From Candidatus Choladousia intestinavium (GTDB lineage: Bacteria > Bacillota > Clostridia > Lachnospirales > Lachnospiraceae), in contig DVGK01000093.1 in the NCBI GenBank assembly GCA_018712785.1, positions 1 to 36,897 on the forward strand: DNA of 36,897 nucleotides. The letters run 5' to 3'. Below are positions 9,329 to 16,647 of this stretch, piece after piece. The notes beneath the pieces are model-generated. The model did no database searches, was not told the origin of the DNA, and was given only the letters and a program-made list of their open reading frames with translations. A program made the position numbers and the translations under genes. Each line of letters begins with the position of its first letter. Positions within the stretch are counted from its first letter, which is position 1.

Positions 9329-10114
9329 TCAATCTTCAAATACATCCTTCCGGCTTACCTGATAAACCTTTACTCCCCGCTCCCGAAACACATCCAGGAC
9401 TTCCTGAGGCGCTTTCTCATCTGTGATCAGATTTTTCACCCGCTCAATGCTGCAGGTGCGGAAGCTGCTGTTTACTCCGATTTTCGTGTGATCGGCTAAA
9501 ACATAGGCATCCTTCGTCGCTCTCCGAAGCATAAGCTCATTCAGGTTCACCTCGTTGGCATTTTCCGTGGTCACTCCGCACTCAGCGGAAATTCCGCTGC
9601 ATCCCACAAAAGCTTTTTTGGCGTAAACCTTCAGGAGATTCCGCTCTGCGAATTCTCCAACCATAGCTTCTTTGGGATAACGCAGCTCTCCTCCTGTGAG
9701 AATCACGCTGACACCCGGGGACTGCTCACTGTTGATCGCCCGCCCGTTATTGGTAATAACTGTAACATTCTTCCTGTTTACATACTGGAGCATCTGCAGC
9801 GCATTCCTGCTGGTGTTGATGAAAAGAGAATCCCCGTCCTCCACAAGAGTGGCTGCGAATCTGGCAATCAGCTCCCTGTAAAGAGCCACCTCATCTTGTC
9901 CCTCCTGCAGGTATGCCTGCTCCGTAGGCGCTGCTCCGCCGTAAAAACGGGTCAGTTTTTTATGATCCTCCAGATACTGCAGATCCCTCCGGATAGTAAT
10001 GGCTGAAACGGAAAACCGCTCCGCCAGCTGTTCCACACGGATTTTCGGATTCTCAATGATCGCGTCCAGAATATTCTTTCTTCGGTTTTCTACAAATGCT
10101 CTCTCACGTTTCAT
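9329..10114 (-). CDS. DeoR-family transcriptional regulator of the ula operon
   Basis: A 261-residue sugar-responsive repressor. The N-terminal winged helix-turn-helix reads RVEQLAERFSVSAITIRRDL, followed by the typical FYGGA. The C-terminal DeoRC sensor domain carries VTVITNN, VILTGGELR, FVGCSGISAECGVT and DAYVLADHTKIG, the phosphosugar-binding landmarks of the family. The E. coli regulator UlaR is also DeoR-type, and its effector is ascorbate 6-phosphate; the same role is inferred here. ATG 10114 has AAAGGAG 6 bases upstream. It sits between ulaB and ulaE behind a hairpin that may lower its expression. Confidence 0.9.
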   Translation of the reverse strand: MKRERAFVENRRKNILDAIIENPKIRVEQLAERFSVSAITIRRDLQYLEDHKKLTRFYGGAAPTEQAYLQEGQDEVALYRELIARFAATLVEDGDSLFINTSRNALQMLQYVNRKNVTVITNNGRAINSEQSPGVSVILTGGELRYPKEAMVGEFAERNLLKVYAKKAFVGCSGISAECGVTTENANEVNLNELMLRRATKDAYVLADHTKIGVNSSFRTCSIERVKNLITDEKAPQEVLDVFRERGVKVYQVSRKDVFED

Positions 10115-10160
10115 AACCCGCTCCTTTTCTTGCCAAACCACAGAAATTTTTCTGTAAAAT

Positions 10161-10183
10161 CAGGCAGAGTTTTCCTCTGCCTG
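10161..10183 (-). terminator. Hairpin between ulaB and the deoR gene
   Basis: CAGGCAGAG and CTCTGCCTG form a perfect 9-bp stem with a GAAAA loop, followed by ATTTTA on the minus strand. It is probably a partial terminator that makes the transport genes more abundant than the regulator, ulaE and the propeller gene. Confidence 0.6.
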
Positions 10184-10200
10184 TAGAAAAGTGCAGTCTG

Positions 10201-10503
10201 TCAGGCTATTCCATGCTCTTTTAGCTTCTCTTCCATCTCCTGCATGGACATAATGTTGCGAAGTCCAATTACAACCGTTCCCCTTTTCTCGGCATCCTTA
10301 AACATATTCAGAAAATTCTGCGCGCAGAGTACCACATCGAACTGAGCTGCCGCTGACTTTCCCTCCGAAAGGGCACAGTGATGAAGCTTGCCGGGAGTGA
10401 TATTCAGCTTCTTTAAAACCTTCTGCAGAGTCATTTTCATCATCAGACTGGAGCCCGCTCCATTTGCACAGCATACCAAAAAACTCATATTTTCTTTTGC
10501 CAT
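10201..10503 (-). CDS. ulaB: PTS ascorbate-family IIB component
   Basis: Receives phosphate from IIA on a cysteine and passes it to the incoming sugar at the IIC. The phosphocysteine loop FLVCCANGAGSS is at residues 8-19, with Cys-12 the expected site. At 100 residues it is the usual size for the lactose/ascorbate IIB fold. ATG 10503 has AGGAG about 9 bases upstream. It follows the IIC gene by 72 bases, and that gap contains a good internal promoter. The IIA-IIC-IIB order and UlaG in the operon support L-ascorbate as substrate. Confidence 0.9.
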   Translation of the reverse strand: MAKENMSFLVCCANGAGSSLMMKMTLQKVLKKLNITPGKLHHCALSEGKSAAAQFDVVLCAQNFLNMFKDAEKRGTVVIGLRNIMSMQEMEEKLKEHGIA

Positions 10504-10532
10504 CGTTCATTCTCCTATTCTTTCTTTGTAAT

Positions 10533-10561
10533 AGTATAATTATTTTTCCTTGTTTCGTCAA
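10533..10561 (-). promoter_or_regulatory. Internal sigma-A-like promoter before ulaB
   Basis: TTGACG (10561-10556), exactly 17 bases, then TATACT (10538-10533), in the IIC-IIB gap and about 30 bases before ATG 10503. It could give ulaB and the downstream genes independent expression. Confidence 0.6.
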
Positions 10562-10575
10562 ACATTCTGTAATTT

Positions 10576-12057
10576 TTATTTTGCCTGTTTTTTCTTCAGC
10601 TCTTTATACGCCTCATAGTCCTCAGTAAGGAGGAAATATCCTTCCTTATTCATCCGGTAGCGGATCTGCGGAATCACCAGAAGCCCCACTACAACCAGGA
10701 TGATTCCCGCATAGCTTAAATACTTCATTACCACTGTCATGACCGGCCATACAACCGCCCAGTCCCACATGCCCAGGTATCCGCCATAAGCAGCCATGCC
10801 TACCCAGCCCGCGATAATCGCTGAACCGAATACCTGACAGAGACCTGATATAAATGGAAGAATCAGCGCCGCCTTGATGCCGCCTTTCTCGTTTGCAAAT
10901 ACAGCAATGGTAGAGTTATCAAAGAATACCGGTACGAATCCGCAGATTACAAGTACAGGGCTCTTTAATAGAATCAGGGCCGCGATAGCGATAATCTGTC
11001 CCAGAAATCCCGCAAGGAATCCAAGAGGAACTGCGTTGGCAGAACCAAAACCGAAAATAACCGCGCAGTCCACGCCGGGAACGGAACCGGGAAGCAGGCG
11101 GTTCGCGATTCCCTGGAAGGATTCTGTCAGTTCTGTCACGAAGGTACGTACGCCAAGCTGAAGAATAGCCAGATATACAGCAAAGTAGAGACAGGTCTGA
11201 ATTACATAGAATACCATGCTGGCGCCTTCTGCCAAAAAGCCCTGTTCTGTCAGATAATCCCGTCCCAGAATACAGAGGATCGCTCCGAAGAAAATCAGCA
11301 TCAATATAGAGGTACATACCATATTTTCATTGAATATGGACATGAATCCCGGCAGCTCAATATCATCAATCTTCTTGACTTTTTTACCCTTTTTATTTCC
11401 GAAAAGCTTCTCTGCCAGCCAGGTATTCAGAGCGATTCCAAACATCTGCTGGTGAGCCAGGCAGAAACCTGCTCCATCGGTAATCTCCTGGCAGGGCTTG
11501 ATGGTCAGATCCGCGCCTACTGCCCAGTATGCCCCCAGAACTACAGCCATTACCACAATCAAGGCAATATTGTTGTTCAGAAGGAAGGGGCATGCAAATA
11601 GGATCAACCAGTAAGCAGTAGATGCCTGCTGTACCTGTACATGTCCTGTAGTGAATAAAGCTCTGAGCTTCGTATACTTGCTGAAGCGCACCAGAAGGAT
11701 ATTCACGATAAACGCGATCAGCAGAAGTATCATAGCATTTCCAAAGCTCTTTCCAAATACTTCTTCGACTCCGGCCGTTACAGCATTCTGTCCGAAGTAA
11801 GGATCGATTACCATGGCGTCCATATTAAAGCGATCCCTGAGCCCCACCAGCACCGGGCGGAAATTATTCACCAGTCCTGAAGATCCTACTGTCAGAATCA
11901 GATAACCTACAATAGCCTTGATCACTCCGGCCAGCACGTCATACCAGGGTTTCTTCAGTAATATGTAACCGATCGCCACAATCAGACCAATCATAAAAGC
12001 CGGCTGCTGCAGCACATTGGTGGCAAAATAGGACCATATGCTCATTAAAATATCCAT
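10576..12057 (-). CDS. ulaA: PTS ascorbate-specific IIC permease
   Basis: Integral membrane permease that imports L-ascorbate with phosphorylation at C6. The 493 residues form about ten or more hydrophobic segments, with a cytoplasmic Lys-rich loop (FGNKKGKKVKKIDD) in the middle. Family landmarks are TTGHVQVQQAS, GFGSANAVPLGFLAGFLG and FFDNSTIAVFANEKGG. It is longer than the other IIC in this window (428 residues). GAGGAG lies 6 bases before ATG 12057. It lies between the IIA and IIB genes. The UlaA family also includes permeases for other sugar acids, so the substrate is inferred from ulaG and ulaE. Confidence 0.92.
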   Translation of the reverse strand: MDILMSIWSYFATNVLQQPAFMIGLIVAIGYILLKKPWYDVLAGVIKAIVGYLILTVGSSGLVNNFRPVLVGLRDRFNMDAMVIDPYFGQNAVTAGVEEVFGKSFGNAMILLLIAFIVNILLVRFSKYTKLRALFTTGHVQVQQASTAYWLILFACPFLLNNNIALIVVMAVVLGAYWAVGADLTIKPCQEITDGAGFCLAHQQMFGIALNTWLAEKLFGNKKGKKVKKIDDIELPGFMSIFNENMVCTSILMLIFFGAILCILGRDYLTEQGFLAEGASMVFYVIQTCLYFAVYLAILQLGVRTFVTELTESFQGIANRLLPGSVPGVDCAVIFGFGSANAVPLGFLAGFLGQIIAIAALILLKSPVLVICGFVPVFFDNSTIAVFANEKGGIKAALILPFISGLCQVFGSAIIAGWVGMAAYGGYLGMWDWAVVWPVMTVVMKYLSYAGIILVVVGLLVIPQIRYRMNKEGYFLLTEDYEAYKELKKKQAK

Positions 12058-12094
12058 TTTTTTCTCCTCTCAAAATTCAAACATTTTTCATCTG

Positions 12095-12550
12095 TCAGTC
12101 CAGAAATTCCTCCTGGATCTTGAGCAGATCTTCCGGAGTCTCTGCTTTCGTCAAGGCTTCCACTACCTGATCGTTCATCAGCATCTCAGAGAGCTGCATC
12201 ACGTTCTGCAGATGCTGATCCGGGTTGCAGGATGCCAGCGTAAAAAACAGCTGCGCATCTTTCTCCGGATCATTTTCATCAAAGCTTACCGGCTTTTCCA
12301 GCTTCATAAAGGCTACTGCCGTCTTGTTTACTCCCTTGGCGCCTTCCTGGGAATGCGGCATTGCCACATTGGGCATAATCACAATATACGGCCCATATTT
12401 CTCCACACACGCAATAATGTCCTCTTTATAGTTGGGTTCGATGGTACCGTCCTCTTCCAGGCACTGACAGCTCATGCGTACTGCCTCTTTCCAGTCAGCC
12501 GCCTCCTGAGCAAATTTATAATGCTTTTTTTCAACAAATGTCCGCAACAT
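12095..12550 (-). CDS. ulaC: PTS ascorbate-family IIA component
   Basis: A mannitol/fructose-fold IIA that accepts phosphate from HPr. The active histidine is His-66 in NVAMPHSQEGA. The 151 residues cover one complete domain. It differs clearly from the second IIA in this window (HVALPHARPE), so the two permeases probably have separate IIA partners. GGGGG lies about 9 bases before ATG 12550. It follows ulaG by 24 bases. Confidence 0.9.
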   Translation of the reverse strand: MLRTFVEKKHYKFAQEAADWKEAVRMSCQCLEEDGTIEPNYKEDIIACVEKYGPYIVIMPNVAMPHSQEGAKGVNKTAVAFMKLEKPVSFDENDPEKDAQLFFTLASCNPDQHLQNVMQLSEMLMNDQVVEALTKAETPEDLLKIQEEFLD

Positions 12551-12574
12551 TTTCTTTTACCCCCGTTATACAGA

Positions 12575-13678
12575 TTATAGACAGGATCGGAACGGGATAT
12601 TCTGCGGCGCTTCAAAGCAGTCCTCAAATCCCCTTCTGTGATGATAGGCTCTCTTATCCTTATCTGTGGGATATACATATTTTCCTCCCACTTCCCAGAA
12701 GAATGGGTGGAATTTATAATCCAGACGGTCTTTCTTCATATCATAGAGAACCCGGATCTCGTTAATGTCTGCCATGAAATTGGTCCACACATCATAGTGG
12801 ATAGGAATCACTACCTTGGCTCTCAGAGCTTCCGCCATTCTCAGAATATCTACAGAGGTCATCTTATCCTGCATGCCAATGGGATTTTCTCCATAGGATC
12901 CGAACGCCACATCCACATCGTAGTCTTTTCCGTGTTTCGCAAAGTAAATAGAATAATGTGAATCTCCGCTGTGATAAATATTTCCTCCCGGGGTCTTAAC
13001 CAGGTAGTTTACAGCCTTTTCATCCATATCCGTAGGGCATTTCCCGGTAAGCTCTTCTCTGTCCGGGCCGGTAGAGTCTGTGGTCACAAGACAGGTACGA
13101 TCAAAAGAATCCAGCGCTACAATTTCGATATCTTTGATCTTAATTACATCTCCCGGCTTCACTGTAACGCAGCGCTCCGCAGGTACGCCCCATTTAATCC
13201 AAAGCTCTACGGATTTTTTAGGCCCGATAAAAGGTACGGGAATCTCTTTTCCGTTCTCGTCTGTAGTTGTCATCCCGCTCTTAATTACATGAGACGCATA
13301 TTCCGCGCTCATATGATCCTGGTGGTAATGCGTAGCCAGCACTGCGTCCACCTGCTTGATGGCAAAGGGATCAATGACAAAGGGAATGGCCCTGAGGTTT
13401 GGCTGCATCGCTCTCGCCCCGCACATATTCGCCATCTGATGTCCCACCTTCATCTTACCGTCTCCGTGGGTTCTCTTTCCGTTTCCTGCCCAAAGGTCAA
13501 TGGTGATGTTGCAGCCGCCGGGTGTTTTGAACCAGATTCCCGTGCAGCCAAGCCACCACATGGCTACCGTTCCCGGTTTGACTTCCTCATTTTCAATTTC
13601 CTCATTCAGCCAGGTTCCCCATTCCGGGAAGGTACTCATGATCCAGCTTTCTCTTGTGATTTCATCCACTTTGCTCAT
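12575..13678 (-). CDS. ulaG: L-ascorbate 6-phosphate lactonase
   Basis: Metallo-beta-lactamase-fold enzyme that opens L-ascorbate 6-phosphate to 3-keto-L-gulonate 6-phosphate. The N-terminus ([20 protein letters not shown]) and [19 protein letters not shown] closely match E. coli UlaG as I remember it. The metal motif HYHQDH is at residues 117-122 (Hx-HxDH), and [13 protein letters not shown] and [13 protein letters not shown] supply the other ligands. Length is 367, slightly longer than E. coli UlaG. AAGGAGG lies 8 bases before ATG 13678. It is the first gene of the operon, which strongly marks the operon as ascorbate catabolism. Confidence 0.95.
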   Translation of the reverse strand: MSKVDEITRESWIMSTFPEWGTWLNEEIENEEVKPGTVAMWWLGCTGIWFKTPGGCNITIDLWAGNGKRTHGDGKMKVGHQMANMCGARAMQPNLRAIPFVIDPFAIKQVDAVLATHYHQDHMSAEYASHVIKSGMTTTDENGKEIPVPFIGPKKSVELWIKWGVPAERCVTVKPGDVIKIKDIEIVALDSFDRTCLVTTDSTGPDREELTGKCPTDMDEKAVNYLVKTPGGNIYHSGDSHYSIYFAKHGKDYDVDVAFGSYGENPIGMQDKMTSVDILRMAEALRAKVVIPIHYDVWTNFMADINEIRVLYDMKKDRLDYKFHPFFWEVGGKYVYPTDKDKRAYHHRRGFEDCFEAPQNIPFRSCL

Positions 13679-13729
13679 AAAAACTGCCTCCTTTTTCTTT
13701 TATATGAACTTTCTGTTCTTGATAGTTGT

Positions 13730-13758
13730 ATTATATTTGATTTTATGAATATTATCAA
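13730..13758 (-). promoter_or_regulatory. Sigma-A promoter of the ula operon
   Basis: TTGATA (13758-13753), 17-base spacer, TATAAT (13735-13730), about 52 bases before the ulaG ATG. A pair of 20-bp repeats starts 8 bases upstream of the -35. Confidence 0.8.
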
Positions 13759-13765
13759 GGATTAT

Positions 13766-13840
13766 ATATGATCTTTTTCATATTTATATGATTGTTTTCA
13801 TTTAAGTTGCATTATATTTTAACGTTTTGATCGTTTTCTT
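13766..13840. promoter_or_regulatory. Tandem operator-like sites upstream of the ula promoter
   Basis: On the plus strand ATATGATCTTTTTCAT (13766-13781) and ATATGATTGTTTTCAT (13786-13801) are direct repeats with a 20-bp period. A third degenerate copy, TTTTGATCGTTTTCTT, lies at 13825-13840; its reverse, AGAAAACGATCAAA, is one base off the catabolite-response consensus. A similar site lies near 20335 before the PRD regulator. DeoR, the PRD regulator or CcpA are all possible binders. Confidence 0.5.
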
Positions 13841-13883
13841 CGTGCAGTATGCACAATTTCATCCATTCTCTTTTGTGCACATT

Positions 13884-13929
13884 TCAAAAAAGGCTGCTTT
13901 TCGGAGAATTATTCCGAAAAGCAGCCTTT
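13884..13929 (-). terminator. Rho-independent terminator of the padR operon
   Basis: A 17-bp stem (AAAGGCTGCTTTTCGGA at 13889-13905 and its complement at 13913-13929) is followed on the minus strand by T residues, 27 bases past the stop at 13956. Confidence 0.9.
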
Positions 13930-13955
13930 CCCTATTCTGCGTCCTGTCAAAGCAG

Positions 13956-14936
13956 CTACATTGTAAACTCAATCTGAATTCTTCCATTATGGGTTTTTGC
14001 TCTGAGCTTTTTGCTCCTCTCCGGAGAACTGACATTTTCCAGATTGTTAAACCCGTTTTTCGTACTGCTTTCTATATTGTAGTCTTTTTCATTTCCGATT
14101 ATGTTTCCGGTGACGAATCCATTGCAGGTCTGCATGGAGATATTGTCTCCAATCAAATTTTTTCCGGTAACCGCTCCATTCTGGGTCTGCATAACCAGCC
14201 TTTCTGTAAATCTGCATTCCCTGGCTGTAATCAGTCCGTTCCCGGAGGATGCCTCCAGCTCCATTCCCATGAGATTGGACAAATCAATTTTCCCATTATT
14301 GGCCTGAACCGCCAGCTTTTCGATGTGGCTGTTTTTCACATGGATTTTCCCATTGTTGCTTATAAACTCTCCCAGGGAAAGATTACCCAGCCCGGAGACA
14401 GAAACAGAAGAGTTTTTCGTCCGAACCCAGAGATTTCCCGCGAAATTCATGGGAAGCTCCAGAATCAGCACCTGCGTATCAAAGAAATGGCTGAGCCAGT
14501 CCAGATAAGAATTACTCTTTCTTCTGTGTTCAAAAGAAAACACGCCGTCCTCTTCCTTAAAGTTCACCATATCCTGCCCTTCTCTTGGCTGAAAAAGTAT
14601 CCGGACGGGTCCGCTCTCTACTGTGCGGATGCGGATTCTCATATTTTCGCTCTCCACCCTGACTGTATGGATCTGATCCACAGACTCATACCCCTGCTTT
14701 TCTTCCTTGCTTTTCCCATGGGCGGTGTAAACCACCAGCCCGCCGTATTCTGCCCGTATCTTCTCCGCCACATCTTCCGGCCTCTCCAGCCTGGCAATCA
14801 CCTCATCCTCCGTATAGCCCTGCTCAATTCCGTCCAGAATCAGTTCTTCATAAAAATCTTCAATCTGTTCCAGATCCTCCCCGGGCAGGTCGATCAGCTG
14901 AAACTTTAATTTTCTCAAATACTCTTCTTTTTTCAT
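13956..14936 (-). CDS. DUF1700/DUF4097-like envelope-response protein
   Basis: Function unknown; the gene type is common beside padR in Firmicutes. The N-terminal ~70 residues are a DUF1700-like helical region (MKKEEYLRKLKFQLIDLPGE, then EQIEDFYEELILDGIEQGYTEDEVIARL). The remainder is a DUF4097-like beta-helix with repeated short units: SNNGKIHVKNS, ANNGKIDLSN, SGNGLITARE, TQNGAVTGKN, TCNGFVTGN and THNGRIQIEF, about one per 20 residues. No clear signal peptide or membrane span was seen. ATG 14936 overlaps the padR stop as ATGA, so translation is coupled, with an AAGGGGGAG ribosome site inside padR. It is probably controlled by that PadR. Confidence 0.8.
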   Translation of the reverse strand: MKKEEYLRKLKFQLIDLPGEDLEQIEDFYEELILDGIEQGYTEDEVIARLERPEDVAEKIRAEYGGLVVYTAHGKSKEEKQGYESVDQIHTVRVESENMRIRIRTVESGPVRILFQPREGQDMVNFKEEDGVFSFEHRRKSNSYLDWLSHFFDTQVLILELPMNFAGNLWVRTKNSSVSVSGLGNLSLGEFISNNGKIHVKNSHIEKLAVQANNGKIDLSNLMGMELEASSGNGLITARECRFTERLVMQTQNGAVTGKNLIGDNISMQTCNGFVTGNIIGNEKDYNIESSTKNGFNNLENVSSPERSKKLRAKTHNGRIQIEFTM

Positions 14937-15325
14937 AAAGAATTCTCCCCCTTTTCTGTATCCGCGCGTTTTTCCTCCGGCTGTATTTCCTCCTGTCCCA
15001 AAGTCCATGGCTTTTTCTCATTCTCTCTTTTTACAAACTCATACATCCGCTCCAGCTCTTTCCATTCCTCCAGAAAATCATCAATCCTTTTCTGCCCCGA
15101 GGATGTCAGCTGATAATATTTCCGCATTCTTCCATTGTATTCCTTCCGGTAAGTCTTAAGACTTCCATTCTGTTCCAGACGCTTCAGAATGGGATAAAGG
15201 GTCGATTCCGAGATGCCTATGGAACTGCCTATGCTTTTCATAATCATATACCCATAAGAGGGGCCCTCTTTTAGAACCGCCAGAACGCAGACATCCAGCA
15301 TTCCTTTCTTTCTCTGTGTATCCAC
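14933..15325 (-). CDS. PadR-family transcriptional regulator
   Basis: A 130-residue winged-helix repressor. PSYGYMIMKSI, STLYPILKRLEQNG and YRKEYNGRMRKYYQLTSSG are the usual PadR signatures for helix 2, the recognition helix and the wing. The C-terminus is a dimerisation helix plus a charged tail. The start is GTG 15325, with GGAGG 8 bases upstream. It is followed without a gap by the DUF1700/DUF4097-like gene. A large dyad overlaps its own promoter, the classical autoregulation layout of PadR proteins. Confidence 0.92.
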   Translation of the reverse strand: MDTQRKKGMLDVCVLAVLKEGPSYGYMIMKSIGSSIGISESTLYPILKRLEQNGSLKTYRKEYNGRMRKYYQLTSSGQKRIDDFLEEWKELERMYEFVKRENEKKPWTLGQEEIQPEEKRADTEKGENSL

Positions 15326-15362
15326 GGCGTATCCTCCTTTCCCGTTTCAGCCGGAAATCCTC

Positions 15363-15407
15363 CAGGCTCTCTTAAAAAACTGTGCTTCCTAAATCATAGA
15401 GAGCCTG
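15363..15407 (-). other. Leader hairpin of the padR transcript
   Basis: CAGGCTCTCT (15363-15372) and AGAGAGCCTG (15398-15407) form a perfect 10-bp inverted repeat between the promoter and padR. The loop contains a TTTTTT run. The role is unknown; attenuation or mRNA stability are possible. Confidence 0.5.
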
Positions 15408-15423
15408 AATCAGGTTCCGCTGT

Positions 15424-15475
15424 ACTACGCTTTACATGTTATGTATAATATAGTATGTAAAGCATAGTATGTCAA
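15424..15475 (-). promoter_or_regulatory. padR promoter with PadR-type dyad operator
   Basis: TTGACA (15475-15470), 17 bases, TATATT (15452-15447). The dyad arms ACTACGCTTTACAT (15424-15437) and ATGTAAAGCATAGT (15455-15468) match at 13 of 14 positions and bracket the -10 box. ATGTA/TACAT arms are typical of PadR operators, so autoregulation is likely. Confidence 0.75.
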
Positions 15476-15523
15476 GTCTCTTCTTTTTAAACACCTGATT
15501 TCGCAGATCGGTTCCCTCATTCG

Positions 15524-16429
15524 TTAATCCATTGACTTCCTGGAAAAGTTTTGATTTTCTTCCAAAATATACTGTGCATTTCCTGTGTCCGCTTCCATCT
15601 TTCGAGCATGCAGCTTTCGATAGGCAAGGGGCCCCGTACCACAGTATTTTTCAAAGGTATGGGCAAAATGCTGACGGCTGTTGTAGCCTGTGGAAAACGC
15701 AATGTCTGTAATACTCATGGAGCTGTTGGTCAGCAGGAACTCCGCTTCCTCCATCCTCTTTTTATTCACGTATTCAATGATGCCGCATCCGAGCAGCCTT
15801 GCAAAAAGAGACTGAAGATAAGACTTATTGATGCCCGCATACGCAGCCACCTTCGGAATCCGGATGGTTTCATGAAGATTCGCGTCAATGTACTCACAGG
15901 CTTTCTTCAGATAACGCAGGTCGGTATTTTCTCTGGGATGCATGACAGAAAAAGCCAGCTCTTCCATAACTCTGGCAAATAAAAGATAAAAAAGAAAATC
16001 GGCGCTGTCCGGAGATTTTTTCAAATGAGAAATCAGATCCTTCAGCGAATATCCCAGATTTCGCATATCCCCTCCATAAAAACAGGAAGGCCTTTTCTTC
16101 CAAAAGGAAGAAAAATCCCCACTCCTTTCCAACAGCTCCGAAAGGTTCAGAAGGCCTTTTCGGGACGAAAAATGGAACTCCAGATTCAGAATCGCGCAGG
16201 GATGGTCTGACTGAATTTCCAGCCGGTGCGGAATCTGTGAACCCACAAAGACAAAATGGTTGGCAAGCGCCTGGTATTTCCCCCCGCCGCAGAAAATCGT
16301 ACAGCACCCGGCCGTCACATACATGATCTCAAAGCTTTTGTGGGAATGGGCGGACATATGAAATTCCGGAAGAGAAAGGGCATAAAAGGCGGTAATCTCA
16401 CCATACTGTTCTCTACTCATCAAATCCAT
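15524..16429 (-). CDS. AraC-family transcriptional regulator
   Basis: A 301-residue activator. The N-terminal cupin covers about residues 10-95, with HMSAHSHKSFEIMYVTAG and FVGSQIPHRLE. The C-terminal double helix-turn-helix covers about 175-280 and includes IRIPKVAAYAGINKSYLQSLFARLLG and MSITDIAFSTGYNSRQHFAHTFEKYCGTGPLAYR. AAAGGAG lies 7 bases before ATG 16429. It is divergent from the GH4 glycosidase gene, with two palindromes between them, and so most likely senses the substrate or product of that enzyme. No clear terminator follows; read-through would enter the padR promoter region. Confidence 0.92.
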   Translation of the reverse strand: MDLMSREQYGEITAFYALSLPEFHMSAHSHKSFEIMYVTAGCCTIFCGGGKYQALANHFVFVGSQIPHRLEIQSDHPCAILNLEFHFSSRKGLLNLSELLERSGDFSSFWKKRPSCFYGGDMRNLGYSLKDLISHLKKSPDSADFLFYLLFARVMEELAFSVMHPRENTDLRYLKKACEYIDANLHETIRIPKVAAYAGINKSYLQSLFARLLGCGIIEYVNKKRMEEAEFLLTNSSMSITDIAFSTGYNSRQHFAHTFEKYCGTGPLAYRKLHARKMEADTGNAQYILEENQNFSRKSMD

Positions 16430-16527
16430 AGAAAAACTCCTTTTGAGTCAACGACTTCACAGCGCTCCCCAAATGGCCGTAGAGGCGCTAGGGGAATTGC
16501 TGTTTTTTTACGATACCTCTGTGCGTC

Positions 16528-16556
16528 AGTATACCACAGAAGATTTAATACGGCAA
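16528..16556 (-). promoter_or_regulatory. Promoter of the araC-type gene
   Basis: TTGCCG (16556-16551), 17 bases, TATACT (16533-16528) on the minus strand. The -35 overlaps the first GCAAT-N2-ATTGC palindrome, which would permit autoregulation. Confidence 0.65.
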
Positions 16557-16594
16557 TTTATTGCATTCTATGAAAGATGAGGCAATCGATTGCC
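16552..16594. promoter_or_regulatory. Two GCAAT-N2-ATTGC palindromes between araC and the GH4 gene
   Basis: GCAATTTATTGC (16553-16564) and the perfect GGCAATCGATTGCC (16581-16594) share the form GCAATNNATTGC, with centres 29 bp apart. One overlaps the araC -35; the other precedes the GH4 -10. They are the likely binding sites of the divergent regulator. Confidence 0.6.
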
Positions 16595-16614
16595 CATAGC
16601 TTTCCCTGGAAAAC

Positions 16615-16647
16615 TATAATTAAAAAAAAATAAAAAGGAGGATCATT
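16615..16647 (+). promoter_or_regulatory. Activator-type promoter and ribosome site of the GH4 gene
   Basis: A consensus TATAAT at 16615-16620 has no good -35 at 16-18 bases (only TTGCCC at 19), as expected of an AraC-activated promoter. AAGGAGG lies 6 bases before ATG 16648. Confidence 0.5.
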
